In this document: positions 12,332 to 23,267 of the stretch, piece after piece | Layout: each line of letters opens with the position of its first letter | Position numbering within the stretch: position 1 is the stretch's first letter | Source: Atopsyche davidsoni | Taxonomy: Eukaryota; Arthropoda; Insecta; Trichoptera; Hydrobiosidae | DNA: 64,000 bases | Direction: 5' to 3' | Assembly: GCA_022113835.1 (NCBI GenBank) | Contig: JAILWY010000015.1 | Span: forward strand, 8,222,501 to 8,286,500 | Program-made: the position numbers and the translations under genes | The notes under the pieces: model-generated | The model's database searches: none | What the model was told of the DNA's origin: nothing | What the model saw: the letters and a program-made list of their open reading frames with translations, nothing else

Positions 12332-12450
12332 CATCTTCTTCTGATGCCTCTCCTCATGGGAGAGTGGTGACCATTTTCACGAACATATCCCTATCCTGGG
12401 CCAGGCTCACCAATTTTCCAGCCACTGGCGCAAACTCTTTCTTCCAATGC
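12332..12450 (-). repeat. LINE-like ORF tail, minus strand
   Basis: Read on the minus strand, this encodes a stretch with LAQDRDMF followed by KMVTTL and a stop, then a GAGGAGAGGCATCAGAAGAA tail. The pattern A-x-DR-x-(F/W) near the end of an ORF is typical of the C terminus of LINE endonuclease/reverse-transcriptase proteins. A plus-strand relative lies at 14272-14397. It is a fragment without RT motifs. Confidence 0.55.
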
Positions 12451-13559
12451 AATGCCCTCTTTTCCTTCGATTTTTCTTTGGACAATCAACAAAAAATGTA
12501 GCCAAAATAAGACACCTTCCGTTTTTTTTACCAACGTCAAGAGTTCCTTTTCTTTTTCATTTGTAACGCGATTCTCCTGTACAGCCACATTTCTGACGCC
12601 TCAATTCTTCGCATAGTAGTTGTCTTGAGTGTTCAAGAAGACCTCAGACGACAAAGCATTTAGTGAAAATCCAGTGAGATTTCAGGATTATATCTCTTGA
12701 TCATAGTACTTTCAGTCAGTAGCCATACAGTAACCAAACTGAAAATATGAAAACCCTAATCTGCATTCTGTCAACAAAGCCTCACGCATTTAGCTTGCCA
12801 AATAAAGCATGTGGGGTGTGAAGGGTCTGTACAGGTATTATGCTGCGTTGTTTATTCAAATTTCTGGCATTTGGTCAGGAATTTCTTAATTTTTCTTTAA
12901 ATCTCCTAAAGTGGCCCCGGAAACGTCGAAAGACACAAATCACAAATCGCAGCATAACATCCAAGAAATTGTTGAATTCTTTTAGATCCTTATAAGGAAA
13001 TATTGCATATTTCGGAGATGACGGGGGGGGAGGGGGTTGATATACTCATAAAATGTTTTTTATTAAATCATTTTTTATTATCCCACAAGAAGTACAAAAA
13101 AATTATGTTTCCGGTATCATCAGACAAGCAAGACCTATACTTTTTTGAACTCTGTATGGATGTAACAGAGGATCAGATTTAGACTTGAAAGAAGCACCAA
13201 CACGATTCTGATAGCATTAATATGCGTATAAAATAAAGCTCCGGAAGACTGCGATGCGAATCGTGTGCCTTGAAAAAATCGCAAGAAACAGCTCTTGAAG
13301 TAGTGATGGGCACAACCGAAAATGCATATGCGAATTATCGATCAATTTGAATAAACGAGTGACTCATTCATTAGATTCAATATTCGATCCACAAAACAAA
13401 TGTTTAATAATTGAACATGTGATTCAAAGAAGTTAATATCAGATAATTGAAAATCAAAAAAACACTTCAAGATTTTACACAGAAGGATATTTTAAAGTAA
13501 AAATACGAATTAATTATTATATGTAAAATCATCAATTTGCAATTGAATCGAATCGAGCC
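12451..13559. other. AT-rich intergenic DNA, nothing recognised
   Basis: No feature with support was found. A G-run at 13023-13035 is the only conspicuous oddity. Confidence 0.4.
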
Positions 13560-13790
13560 GAGTCCCAGCACTGCCAGAAAAGGTCGAAACGTGAAAAACA
13601 AACAAGAATAGGGGAAGGAGGCTGTCCGCCGTTATCTGCACGCGTGGCCGTGCATACACGCCACGCTGCACGGAAGCCGAGACGATAATAACCCTCGCGT
13701 CCGCTGCATCAATATTCCGGCCGCTCCGGCTGCATTCATTCACGGGGCAACCGGGTCAGCGGATCTGGGCCACGCAAGGGTTAACTGCTC
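13560..13790. other. GC/CpG-rich block, unassigned
   Basis: This is a CpG-rich stretch with a 77-codon minus-strand frame (13510-13743) that matches nothing I know. It may be promoter-like or part of an unknown repeat. Confidence 0.3.
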
Positions 13791-13924
13791 AATGAAAGTG
13801 CTCTTATTGTTCTTATTTAAAAATAAATCATACCGCGGACTGTATATGGACATGTCGCCATTTTGAAATTGCGTTACTTTTTGTGGGAACTTTTGACCTA
13901 CATTGTTTTTAAGCTAATTGAGGA

Positions 13925-14131
13925 TATAATGATAAAAGTACCTTTGTATTTTGTCTTCACTTTGAGTTTATTAAAATTATTTGCATTACTAGTTTTGACC
14001 AAATACACTGGGTCATCATCAGATGCTTAACTAAAATGACTCAGTGTATTGGGTCGAAACTAGTAATAATGCAAATAATTTTAATAAACTCAAAGTAAAG
14101 ACAAAATACAAAGGTACTTTTATCATTATAA
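13925..14131. repeat. Fold-back MITE, ~93-bp arms
   Basis: The left arm from TATAATGATAAAAGTACC to ACACTGGGTCAT is repeated, inverted and with a few mismatches, from ATGACTCAGTGTATTGGGTC to GGTACTTTTATCATTATA. The loop between them is about 17 nt (CATCAGATGCTTAACTA). It has no coding content. Confidence 0.85.
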
Positions 14132-14271
14132 TAGTGGATCTTCACGAATCAAATGCCTTGTCCCTCAACAAGGCTAATTGTGGATTTTAACATTAATTTC
14201 CAAGATATATCATTTATGTGTATTATACACATTTTTCGTAACAATAAATATAGCTTCCTCCACGTTGATAC

Positions 14272-14397
14272 AGAATTTTCGCCAGTGGCTGGAGATCGAA
14301 AGTGTGGCCGAATTGGTGAAACTGTCCCAAGATAGGGATATGTTTGATGAAGTGATCACCAACCTTCTATGAGGAGAGGCATCAGAAGAAGAAGATA
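14272..14397 (+). repeat. LINE-like ORF tail, plus strand
   Basis: The frame encodes RQWLEIESVAELVKLSQDRD, then MFDEVITNLL and a stop. It is followed by GAGGAGAGGCATCAGAAGAAGAAG. This is the plus-strand relative of 12332-12450 and shares the QDRDMF block near the C terminus. It is a 5'-truncated fragment. Confidence 0.6.
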
Positions 14398-15427
14398 CTT
14401 AAAAGCAGCTTACTTTACATAATTCCACCCTTAATCGTACTTACGTTATAGCAACGATTTTTCGAAAATATCAATCAAAGACATTTTTGAGAATTTTTAA
14501 AGGTTTCTTTGTTGGGCAACCAATGGCCATTGATATCTTTTGAAAATGCAAACAGATGCTAGCCTTTTATTGGCAGAGTGCCTAGTGGTTGCATTGCGGC
14601 CAGCCAATCCGTGTGTTGCCAAAAACAATTATTTGAATATATTAAATTAAATAAATTACGATCTGATAAAACTTAATGATAAGTGACAACGTCATCGGCA
14701 TCATCATAAATTGCGTTGCAGCTCAATGTGAAGCTCCTTAAAAAGTCTCTTGGTTCAGTACTTATCAAGTTTTTTTGCCAAGTATGGGGAAGAGGACTCG
14801 AATCCGGTTAATATGGTTTTTCAGCTTTTCTGTTAAATCTATTAATTGTTTCAGCAAAAAAAACCCCCAATGAAAAAACTCCTTAGTGGTACGAAATAGG
14901 ATTTGTATGATACACGAAATTAAAAAAACATATACGTATTCTATCACCAAATAATTGAGTTAAAACGGGATGCTTTTAATTAGAAATACTACCGAATAAA
15001 TAAATACACCGTTTTTTTTTTATTTGTTTATAATATTAAAATATGAAATTATAAAAATCATTTTAAGTATTTCTTATATAACCCATATTAACTGCCGTAA
15101 TGTTAAAGATAGTTGACGATTTGCCTATTAAAATAATCATATAATTTTCATGGCGTTTATTATATTTATATGAAATGAAAAATATTTAAGTTATAATATT
15201 AATATAGTTTTTATATATATTAGAAAAAAATGTTATGAAAGTATTATTGCATTAGAAAACATAACCAAAACAAAAAAAAAAAACGAATTTGTTTTTATTC
15301 TTTGAGCTAATAAGTCGGTGCACAGAGGTTTGATTGAATTAATCCAAAAAGACATGGAATGTATTTTTTTTAATAATAATTTTATGTAGTGAATCTTCCA
15401 TTTTGTTGCTTTAGCATGGCTGCCATT
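14398..15427. other. AT-rich intergenic DNA, nothing recognised
   Basis: I see no supported feature. The small frame at 14765-14950 has no family resemblance. Confidence 0.4.
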
Positions 15428-15692
15428 CTGTACCCTGAGCGTTAATAAAGGATCGGTAATAAAGTAGTGTGGGGGGGCTCCTGCTATTGTTTCTGCAGCC
15501 TGCTACAGAAGGAGTATCAAATCTAAACGCCAGACCTTTAAGGAAAGCATTATAGGATAATGCTATTGAGCAGCAGTAATACGCAAACCTTTCCTTCTAA
15601 CAAAAAACTACACTATTTACACTACAGCATGAATATATGCTCAGTGAAAAAGTCGCCAACCTCCTCTGAAGACAGGCACTTAATGAAGAAGA
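15428..15692 (+). repeat. Dispersed repeat L1t, near-complete copy
   Basis: It runs from AGCGTTAATAAAGGATCGGT through AGGAGTATCAAATCTAAACG and ATAATGCTATTGAGCAGCAG to the tail GTCGCCAACCTCCTCTGAAG ... GAAGAAGAAG. It aligns over its length with 18290-18580. The terminal part also matches the LINE-like ORF tails. It could be a SINE that borrowed a LINE tail, or a truncated LINE. Confidence 0.7.
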
Positions 15693-16959
15693 AGCACTGA
15701 ATATACAATATTAATTATTCAAATAGTTTATTTATGTTTGAAAAAGTATGAATTGTATTCAAAGATTGCATTAAAAAAATTATTAATAAATGAAAAAAAC
15801 GTTTTCAGTAGTAAGCTGCTTTTGAAATCAATCACACTATTGTCAAAAGTTAACCAAGTATTTTTACGATTATATTTTATGTCCCCCTTAAAATTAAATC
15901 GGCACCACAGTGCGGCGAGCTCTCTGAGACGTTCATAAATAACGTCCCTCGGAAAGGGGGGTCCGATAAATTGTCTTGTAATTTGCCAAATTTCCTAATA
16001 CTTTTAACAAGTTCGCTAGCATCCTCGCAAACAGGCAAAACTTTCGACGATAAATTCCATTGTATCTCATATCACAGAATGACTCCATCCTCGTACTTAA
16101 TACAACGCCGCATTAACTTATACAGAACGTATAAAGCTGCTTGAGATCGCTATCAGGTTTAAAAGGATATAAAATCCCTATTATTTATTTTATGTCTTGT
16201 GTAAATACAGCAAATTCGCTGGACACAGCTACAATTGCTTCTAATTACTTATGAATTGATTTCATATATATTTTTTCAGCTTGCGTCCTCTTTTCAAAGA
16301 CTGAGAGCAACAATATTTATTTTTGCAATCTCAGATAAGTCTTGAACCCAATTATACAAATACATGTCACAGAGAAACGGTGGTAGAAATACATAGGGGG
16401 TGTGAAAAAACGATCAGAAAATTTTTTAAAGTCAAAATGTTTAACGCATTGATCGTTCACCTTTTGCATTTAGTAAAAAGTATGTTATGACTATTTTCCG
16501 TATATTTATTCTAGCAACTGTCCAACTATGCCCGAACGAAAGTTTCTTGGCTTTAGTGCAAGGTTGTTAAAATTGAAATATGCCCATCTGTAATGTAAGT
16601 GACTGTAAGAATTTCAATTTTAAAACGTACCCGTTACGCAAATAATCCTTTTTAGGCAGAAAAACATGTAATATGTTACTCTGAAATATATTTTTTTTAT
16701 TACACCTTATATGTATACTCGGCATTTTGCATAATAATTAGATCAAAGATGCATCTATCGGCAATGTTGCGTTCGATAAACAGCGTATCTATGGCAGTGC
16801 ACAATCCTAGAGGAGCGCATTGAGGTCATAATAATAAAGGAAAATATCTCTCGAAATATCTTATTGATTCAATGCAGTTTGTTTTTGCAACGTCGTAAAG
16901 ATAAGGCGTCGTCCAAGGCTCAAGATGGCTCGTGGAATCCTATTTATTTAGGGGCCGGT
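15693..16959. other. AT-rich intergenic DNA, nothing recognised
   Basis: Short frames only. I see no repeat edge or RNA gene that I can support. Confidence 0.4.
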
Positions 16960-17215
16960 GTGTGCGTGTTTTGAAAATACAGCACGAAATACTCGCGAGA
17001 GGATCACAAGGTTGGCAACGGTGGCGTTGGTGCCTCGACGCCAGCGCGCAAAGTAGAAAGAATGGTCGCCAATGTAGAGCTAGAGATACCGCGGAATTAT
17101 ATTTTGTAAGTGCGGAGCAAAATTCTGCACTCTGAATGTCAAAAAGAGACCACGTTGTTGAATGCGGCAGCGTTGGTGCACCGACGCCAAAAAAAAGAAT
17201 GGCCAACGCTTTAAA
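16960..17215. repeat. Diverged direct duplication, GC-rich
   Basis: About 45 bp around 17024-17075 (GCGTTGGTGCCTCGACGCCA ... AGAATGG) is repeated with divergence at about 17172-17210 (GCGTTGGTGCACCGACGCCA ... AGAATGG). The segment is open on the minus strand for 105 codons (16940-17257), but the translation resembles nothing I know. Its origin is unclear. Confidence 0.4.
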
Positions 17216-18289
17216 GGATATATTAGAAGTATGTTTTTTTTTAATGTATAAAAGCAAATCGTTAACAGTTAGTTGTTTGAAATTCAGATTATTTTCCGTT
17301 GTTAATCAATTTAGTAGCTGCCAACCATGTGGCCCTCGCCGATATCTTGAGAATAGCGTTTCGTACTATACTCTCAACACTGTCCATGTGTATTGCGCCA
17401 AAGCGTAATTATGTCACGCAATGCTATTTTTGTATAAAATGTGCATGGTACGCTATTAACCAGAGGTCATTGCTGTTTGCATTGATAAACTTAGGTAATG
17501 GAAGCAGTTTACTCGCTAATAAATATAATAAAGTAATACTTAAAGTACAGTGGTTAGTGCTTATCGAGTTCGTTGGAATCCGGTTAGAAAATCAAGTTTT
17601 GTAAATTTAATGAAAAGTATGTTTTTTCACAAGTAAAAAAAAATATTCAAATAAAATACACTCTGTTACAGGTTCGCGTGGATATAATAACCCAGCACAT
17701 TTGCAATTGTTTCTAATCGCTTGGAACTGCTTGTTGGCCTGCCTCAACCGTTTATTGCCACCAACAGTGGATAGACTTATTGTTGAGATGAAAAAATAAA
17801 TTAAAACTACTAAGAGTCCAGTCATTTAGTCAGAGCATTTAAAGATTTATGTAGTCCAAATTCTTGGTCAAAAATTCACGGTGAAAAGCCGTTACAAGCA
17901 TGTAAAATTAATTTTATATGAAGACACTTAAAAAGTAATTGTATTATATTTGCTTAAACGTTAACTCATAGCATAAACATAGCATTACATTAAGTCATTT
18001 CTTAATAGATCTCAACCAACTTCTTCGGTACTATTTTTCTTTGGGTTGTGTGTTTGCAGAAGTGGTTCCGAGGAACCACTTCAGGTTTATTTGCACAACT
18101 CCATTGAAAGAAGGTTCAGTCTTTTTTTTAGCTTGTTCTTTTCAGTTTATCCATCGCAATGTAGGTCTTATCAAGTTTTACAAATCACTTCTTGCCTATG
18201 AGTTAATTTTTATATTCAAATATTAAATATCGATAGATACTTATATATCATCAAATTAGAAGTTTTTTGCTTTTGGCAAAACTGCGGTT
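17216..18289. other. AT-rich intergenic DNA, nothing recognised
   Basis: Several small overlapping frames occur here (17299-17604 among them) without coding character. Confidence 0.4.
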
Positions 18290-18580
18290 ATGTAAAGGAT
18301 CGGTAATGAAGCAGTGGACATGAAATATGTTTTAGAAGTGCCTTAGAGGGGCTCTTGCTATTTTTTCTGTAGTCTGCTGCAAGAGGAATATCGGATCTAA
18401 ATCCCAGAGCTTTGTATGGAATGGATTATATAATAATGCTATTGGGCAACAGCAATACGCAGATCTATTCTTCCAATATAAAACTGCGGTGTAGAAAAAC
18501 CCGTGGACTACACTATTTTTCCCAAGAAAACTATGAACAGACAACGAGATCATCACCAACCCGAAGATGAAGATATTTAA
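18290..18580 (+). repeat. Dispersed repeat L1t, near-complete copy
   Basis: It runs from TGTAAAGGATCGGTAATGAA through TTGGGCAACAGCAATACGCA and CAATATAAAACTGCGGTGTA to ATCACCAACCCGAAGATGAA. It is the longest copy in the window and links the 5' part (shared with 7534-7640 and 15428-15692) to the 3' part (shared with 49755-49905). Confidence 0.75.
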
Positions 18581-18639
18581 AATATTTTTTGCAAAAAGTC
18601 TAAATTTATCAAGGTGTCATTTGTTACATTTATTTATTA

Positions 18640-19062
18640 TTTTTGGGATTCATGTCGTCAATTTGTTTTAAAAGTATCTGTTAAAATAATTGTTAAATAT
18701 TAAAATAATTCAAAGTAGGGCGGTGGTGTGTAGAGGTGGTGGACTGGTGTGTGAGTGCATCGCGTAGGTCAGTGGTCCCCAACCCTATGCCCGCGGGCAC
18801 CATGGCGCCCGCCGACCGTTTTACGTGTGCCCGCCGCTGTGCGACTGCGATAAAAAGATCTCTTCTAAGCTTACAATAAAATGTTATGAATAAAAAATAT
18901 ATTTAGTAATTAAAAAGAGAAATATAAGCAAAAACAATTATATTGTCATAATTTACAAAACAAATGGTGCCCGCTGCCCGACAAGCATCCTAAATTGTGC
19001 TCTTGGGTGCAAAAAGGTTGGGGACCTCTGGCGTAGGTGGTGCGCGACGTCGGCGCATAATT
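18640..19062 (+). repeat. Tandem duplication, copy 1 (split by hAT)
   Basis: From TTTTTGGGATTCATGTCGTC to GTGTAGAGGTGGTGGACTG, then after the hAT insertion GGTGCGCGACGTCGGCGC, this matches the next segment (19096-19220). The hAT element at 18770-19030 lies in this copy only. It therefore landed after the duplication, or was lost cleanly from copy 2. Confidence 0.75.
18770..19030. mobile_element. hAT MITE with 8-bp TSD
   Basis: The termini CAGTGGTCCCCAACC and GGTTGGGGACCTCTG are near-perfect inverted repeats. The target duplication GCGTAGGT is exact at 18762-18769 and 19031-19038. It is 261 bp long with no coding capacity. Sub-terminal GCCCGC-rich parts match the longer element at 29856-30802 in reversed orientation, so the two are one family. 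Confidence 0.93.
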
Positions 19063-19095
19063 TTTATTTTATTTACGGAGTTACTTCAATTTCTT

Positions 19096-19220
19096 ATTTT
19101 TTGGGATTCATGTAGTCAATTTGTTTTGAATGTATGTGTTTAAATAAAATTAAAATAACTCAAAGTAGTGGTGTGTAGAGGTGGTGGACTGAGGTGGTGC
19201 GTGACGTCGGCGCCCGGAGT
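19096..19220 (+). repeat. Tandem duplication, copy 2
   Basis: This repeats copy 1 from TTTTTGGGATTCATGTAGTC to GGTGGTGCGTGACGTCGGCG with scattered differences and no hAT insertion. Confidence 0.75.
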
Positions 19221-19480
19221 ATGCCGCCCCCCGACCCTCGGCGCCATGACGGCGGTGCATCCTCGCAGATCCCTGCATTACCGACAAAGCCCGCTATCTG
19301 GGTTAGCAAATCAATTCCGCGTGACAGACGTCAGCGACCCTCACTGATATGTTTTCAATGGCAAGCAACCGCCGCGCTGTCAGCGACGTCAGAGCACTTG
19401 CGACAGGCTGCTTGAGAAGGGTTCTATGAGATGCGAGTTATTGGCTGTGCTTGGGGAAATAAACATTTCATTTTATATCG
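19195..19480 (+). other. GC-rich block with polyA-like end, unassigned
   Basis: A GC-rich block with a 73-codon frame (19194-19415) is followed by GGGGAAATAAACATTTC, which contains AATAAA. It could be the end of a non-coding transcript or of a retroposed unit. No family was recognised. Confidence 0.3.
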
Positions 19481-19740
19481 TATAAATAAAACGCGAAAAA
19501 AATTGTGTTCTGAAGTTAATAATGCTGCGTTGTCTTCTTCTTTTAAATCAGCGCCTTGAACGCCCCTTGCCATGACACGAGAACGAGCAAATCCAATCGC
19601 AGACTAACCAGTATAATATTTTATATTATTAAATTTAAAAGTACGTTTGTGACAGTCACAAGGATTTTTTTTATTACTGGCAATATTCTTAATAGATTAT
19701 AAACACTCCCGAAAAGTGTCTAAAAGATCGTTTTGTTTAA

Positions 19741-19830
19741 GTATCTGTTGTTCACCCGAAATCGATCCCGGAACTTCGTGATCGGCTGGACTTTTAAACA
19801 GTCGTACTGACCATCAAACCACAGAGTTTT
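19741..19830 (-). repeat. tRNA-derived SINE head, minus strand
   Basis: On the minus strand the order is TGTGGTTTGATGGTCAGTAC (A-box side), then GAAGTTCCGGGATCGATTTC (B-box side). The spacing is that of a tRNA-derived SINE head. The arms do not close as a functional tRNA. Confidence 0.5.
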
Positions 19831-21572
19831 TACTTGCTTCAGTCGTGTTGTCTTCGAAACCATTTTCATTAAACCATAAAAAAGATATTAAATATACAAT
19901 AAAAGTATATACAAGGAAAACTCAACGATTCACCTACATCCCAGTAACTTTTTTAACTTTGAAAATTTACCTTTCACGCCCGGTGTATTTGCTTAACGTT
20001 GGCTCTTCCATGAATGAAAATGTCTTTGTATTTACTAAAGAGATGAAATATTTAGCGGTATTTAGCGGAGTTGGTGTTCTGCCAAGAAAATTTTACAAAT
20101 TTTACATACAATTATCATCGCCTAAACTTTATACTTTCAAAAGAATAACTCCCAAGTTTTCCCCGAGACTAAATATAATATCTGTGGTAACTTTTTTATA
20201 TTTAAGTTTGAAAATTTATTTGAAATTTAATTTTATAATAAGTTTTTATTCCTTATTCATTGAGGATTTCATTATAAACGGCCGGGGAATATATATTTGA
20301 ATAATAAAAATAGCCACCGAGATCTTGGCTTATTACGTGAATTATTAATTTTATATTTTAGCCGTCAATCAAAGTTTAAAAATTACATATAAAGATAATC
20401 GTATTTAAAAATGATGATTAAATTTTAATATATTTCTATCGGGAGAGTTCTAATACCTTATGTGCCCAGATTTTTTTTTCTATTTATTTGATGTGTGGAC
20501 AATTAACCTTAACAGATTTGGTAAATATATAAGTTGTTAATATCGGGAATCGGGTTTGAAAAAAATAACAGAAAAACTCTACCGAAGTATTTTTCTTGAA
20601 CGATTCAGTTCTTTAAAATAAAAATAAAAAATTGGTACAGTAGAATTTAAGCCCCAAATCCGATTGTTGGGTATTGTTGAAATAATCAAATAAAGACTAT
20701 ACCTGCACAAAAAAGGATTTATTTTTTACAGTTATTGCATTTTTAATTCAACGTTTTTTAGTATAATAATATGTTAACAAAATATTTTATTGTCGCTTTT
20801 GCTAGAGACGCTTCTCTCCGTTTGATTTATATCTCTTTAAAAACGACATAAAAACAGAAACGAATCAACTTATCCACCAAACACGAGACTTCCTGCCATT
20901 ATATATTAATACCTTCCTACGTTGAAGTCGCTTTCCGAGAAACTGCGATCCGATGGCATCGAAATTAACATTAATAAGAAGTGATGAAAAAATAATGTAG
21001 AGAAAGCATTTGAAAAGTGAAATTATTAGAATATTCTACCTAAATATGTCAGCGGGCTTGTAAGCCATTGTATATTAACTATTATCACAAAGTATCAAGC
21101 TGAATTGTGGTGTTTATTTTAATTATGAAGTTTTCATTACGTCTTAGAAGCACATAAAATAAAATATTAATATATGTAAAATTTTGATTATTATGTCATG
21201 AAAAAATATTATTATACTATAGTAAATATTTTTTTATTTGTCACATCTTCTAATGTATTGTACAACTACAGTAATAACAAACACGTATAAAAAGTTAACG
21301 AATTGATATATCGAATTGATTGTACCAAAGAAAGAATCCTTCGAGTGGTCTACTTATTCGTGAAAAATACGTAGGTAGACTTCTTTTTTGATCGCATCAT
21401 TTATCACATAAATAAAAAAAGAGTGCTCCATTTATGCATAAAAAAAATATTACCGCCAGCGAATCCACAATAAATTATCAATTAAAACACCTTTTTTGTA
21501 AATTTTAAGCCAAAGGGTCTACAAGTGTTGGCAAAAGCATTTTCATAGATAATTTTTTTTTAATCACAAGTA
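19831..21572. other. AT-rich intergenic DNA
   Basis: A 151-codon frame at 19845-20300 (plus) is lysine-, phenylalanine- and isoleucine-rich, as AT-rich DNA gives by chance. It has no motif I know, so I do not call it a gene. The rest shows no bounded feature. Confidence 0.4.
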
Positions 21573-21905
21573 CAGTAATACCCCGCTTTACGCGACCCCG
21601 TTATGCGCGGTTTCACTATAACGCGAATTTCAAATTTCGCGTTAAAATGCCTTGCATTACGCGAATTTATTATTTTAAGAATGTGTATGAACATAATGTA
21701 GCCATTGACTTCTCTTAATAATTAAAAACAGCGTTGGGTGTTATGAACGTATTTTACAAGAACGTAAAAGAAACGCTACCCAAATGTATTTTTCAGTAAA
21801 AATAACATGTAATACTGCATAAAGTGTTCGTAGAATTAAACCCCGATATACGCGAAATTCACTTAACGCGATTTTTTCCGGAACGTATCCCTCGCGTAGT
21901 GTATA
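21573..21905. mobile_element. pogo/Tigger-like MITE relic
   Basis: The left end after TA reads CAGTAATACCCCGCTTTACG, followed by several ACGCGA/CGCGTT motifs typical of Tigger-type sub-terminal regions. The right side reads CCCTCGCGTAGTG, the decayed inverse of the left end. There is no transposase frame. The right boundary is approximate. Confidence 0.65.
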
Positions 21906-22035
21906 TATTTATCTTCTTCACCAAGTGCCTCTCCTCAGAGGAGGTTGGCGATCATTTCACTGAGCATATACTCATGCTGAGGCAGTGTTCATGGTTTTCT
22001 AAGGGGAAAATAGTGTAGTGATAATAGTGAATAAA
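21906..22035 (-). repeat. Dispersed repeat L1t 3' part, minus strand
   Basis: Read on the minus strand it shows the shared tail: TTAGAAAACCATGAACACTG, GCTCAGTGAAATGATCGCCA, ACCTCCTCTGAGGAGAGGCA and GAAGAAG. It abuts the Tigger-like relic. Confidence 0.65.
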
Positions 22036-22259
22036 CCTTTCCTTACAAAGCGTTGGTTCCCTTACAAAAAATTGGTCACGATACTTTTGGGTTGACTAAA
22101 ACGCGTTGATAGAATACTCATTTTTTTGTATTCGCAAGTGTTTCGTGTACGTTAATTCCATACTACAACTATAGCCTGTATAATAGAAGCATGTTCTGTT
22201 TATAGAAAAAAAATATATAGAAGAAGCGGCACTGCGTTCCCATTACTCTATATCAACAA

Positions 22260-22480
22260 GGCGAGCGGCGCGGATCCACAGTAAACAAGAGTGCTTAAAT
22301 CGAATCGGCCGCATTTCCCGAGTTTCCCACGGGTGAGGGCGTCCACGCACACAAGCGCCGGGCGTGACGTCACAAAGCGTGACGTCACCGCCGACGGGCC
22401 GGCGAGCTGTCGACTAGTGATGGGCCCAATCGGAGAAACGCCCCACCAAAGACGACCGAAAGAAAACGTCGACTTTGCGA
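22260..22480. promoter_or_regulatory. CpG-rich block with two CRE-like palindromes
   Basis: Two TGACGTCA palindromes (22365-22372 and 22380-22387) lie 15 bp apart inside the repeated string GCGTGACGTCAC, in a GC-rich block. TGACGTCA is the consensus CREB/ATF site. No transcription start or gene directly downstream is visible, since a decayed mariner begins at 22496. Regulatory function is inference only. Confidence 0.3.
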
Positions 22481-22931
22481 TTCAAGCATGCAATACGCGA
22501 GGGCGGTCCGATAAGTACTTAGCCTCACCGCCACTGCTAGTATTGCAAGAGAGATTTACGACTACTGTCAAAATTTCAGCCGGATCGGACTCGTAGTTTT
22601 GTTTTGACCGCGTGTGGAAGCGGACGTGTACGCGTATTTTAGAAAAATGGAAAAAGAGCGGTATCGGTCGGTGATTCGATTCTTGCTTGAAAGAACGCTT
22701 AGATGCTGTGTTATGGCCCGGGCACATTTAAAGGTATAATACTAACAGTAGAAGTCGCGTGAGAAAGTAGACTGATGCCACGGACTTCCAACCTAAGGAT
22801 TACAGCACAAAGGACGAGCCGCCATTGTTCTCGTATCCTGTGCGATACTTTTATTATTTAAGGAAACACTGTCATATAGATTTAATAATATTGTACAACT
22901 CTTTATGACTCTGTCCGCCCAATGTTTATAT

Positions 22932-23152
22932 TGTTACGGTCTAGCAGTAAGTTTGAAAATCGAACCATCCAGAACGCTATAAAGCAAAGGACTGGAATGA
23001 TCGAGCGAGCGTCGACTAGAGCGCCAATACGAGGTTATGGAGAATCGAGGAATGCGCCTCGCGCGAGCCCTCGAATGTTGGAGATGCAAGGGGAAGCCAT
23101 TTTGAGATTAGTGTCAAAGGCGGGTCTCGCTCTGACAGTACCAAAAGACAAT

Positions 23153-23155
<3 letters not shown>
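22932..23155 (+). repeat. Partial 5' LTR of the gypsy element
   Basis: It matches the first 224 bp of the 3' LTR (26101-26324), from TGTTACGGTCTAGCAG to CAAAAGACAATGTT, with no difference that I could find. The last about 100 bp of the LTR are missing at this end in direct orientation. Confidence 0.92.
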
Positions 23156-23195
<40 letters not shown>

Positions 23196-23267
23196 CAACT
23201 CAGGTTATATTTATTTATCTACGTACAGAGTATTTATTTCCACATTATATATTTATATTAACATTGT
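23153..23267. repeat. Poly-T tract plus inverted LTR fragment
   Basis: A run of about 37 T (23154-23190) is followed by 77 bp (23191-23267) that are the reverse complement of the LTR's 3' portion. TATGTCAACTCAGGTTATAT matches ATATAACCTGAGTTGACATA at about 26372-26391. It continues to TATTAACATTGT with three or fewer differences. Coding RT sequence begins about 34 bp further on. Confidence 0.88.

Noticed and set aside
12049..12501. 150-codon plus-strand open frame
   Set aside because: It runs antisense across a LINE-like ORF tail (12332-12450), so the open frame is a shadow of repeat sequence.
19845..20300. 151-codon plus-strand open frame
   Set aside because: The composition (Lys, Phe, Ile, Tyr rich) is what AT-rich DNA gives. 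It shows no motif, no splice context and no neighbour support.
22291..22596. 101-codon plus-strand frame
   Set aside because: It crosses from a GC-rich block into the mariner terminal repeat and matches nothing, so it is likely chance in GC-rich DNA.
23161..23190. Poly-T as the polyA tail of a minus-strand retrocopy
   Set aside because: What follows is a reversed piece of the element's own LTR, not a gene or LINE end, and no target duplication surrounds it. An internal rearrangement explains it better.
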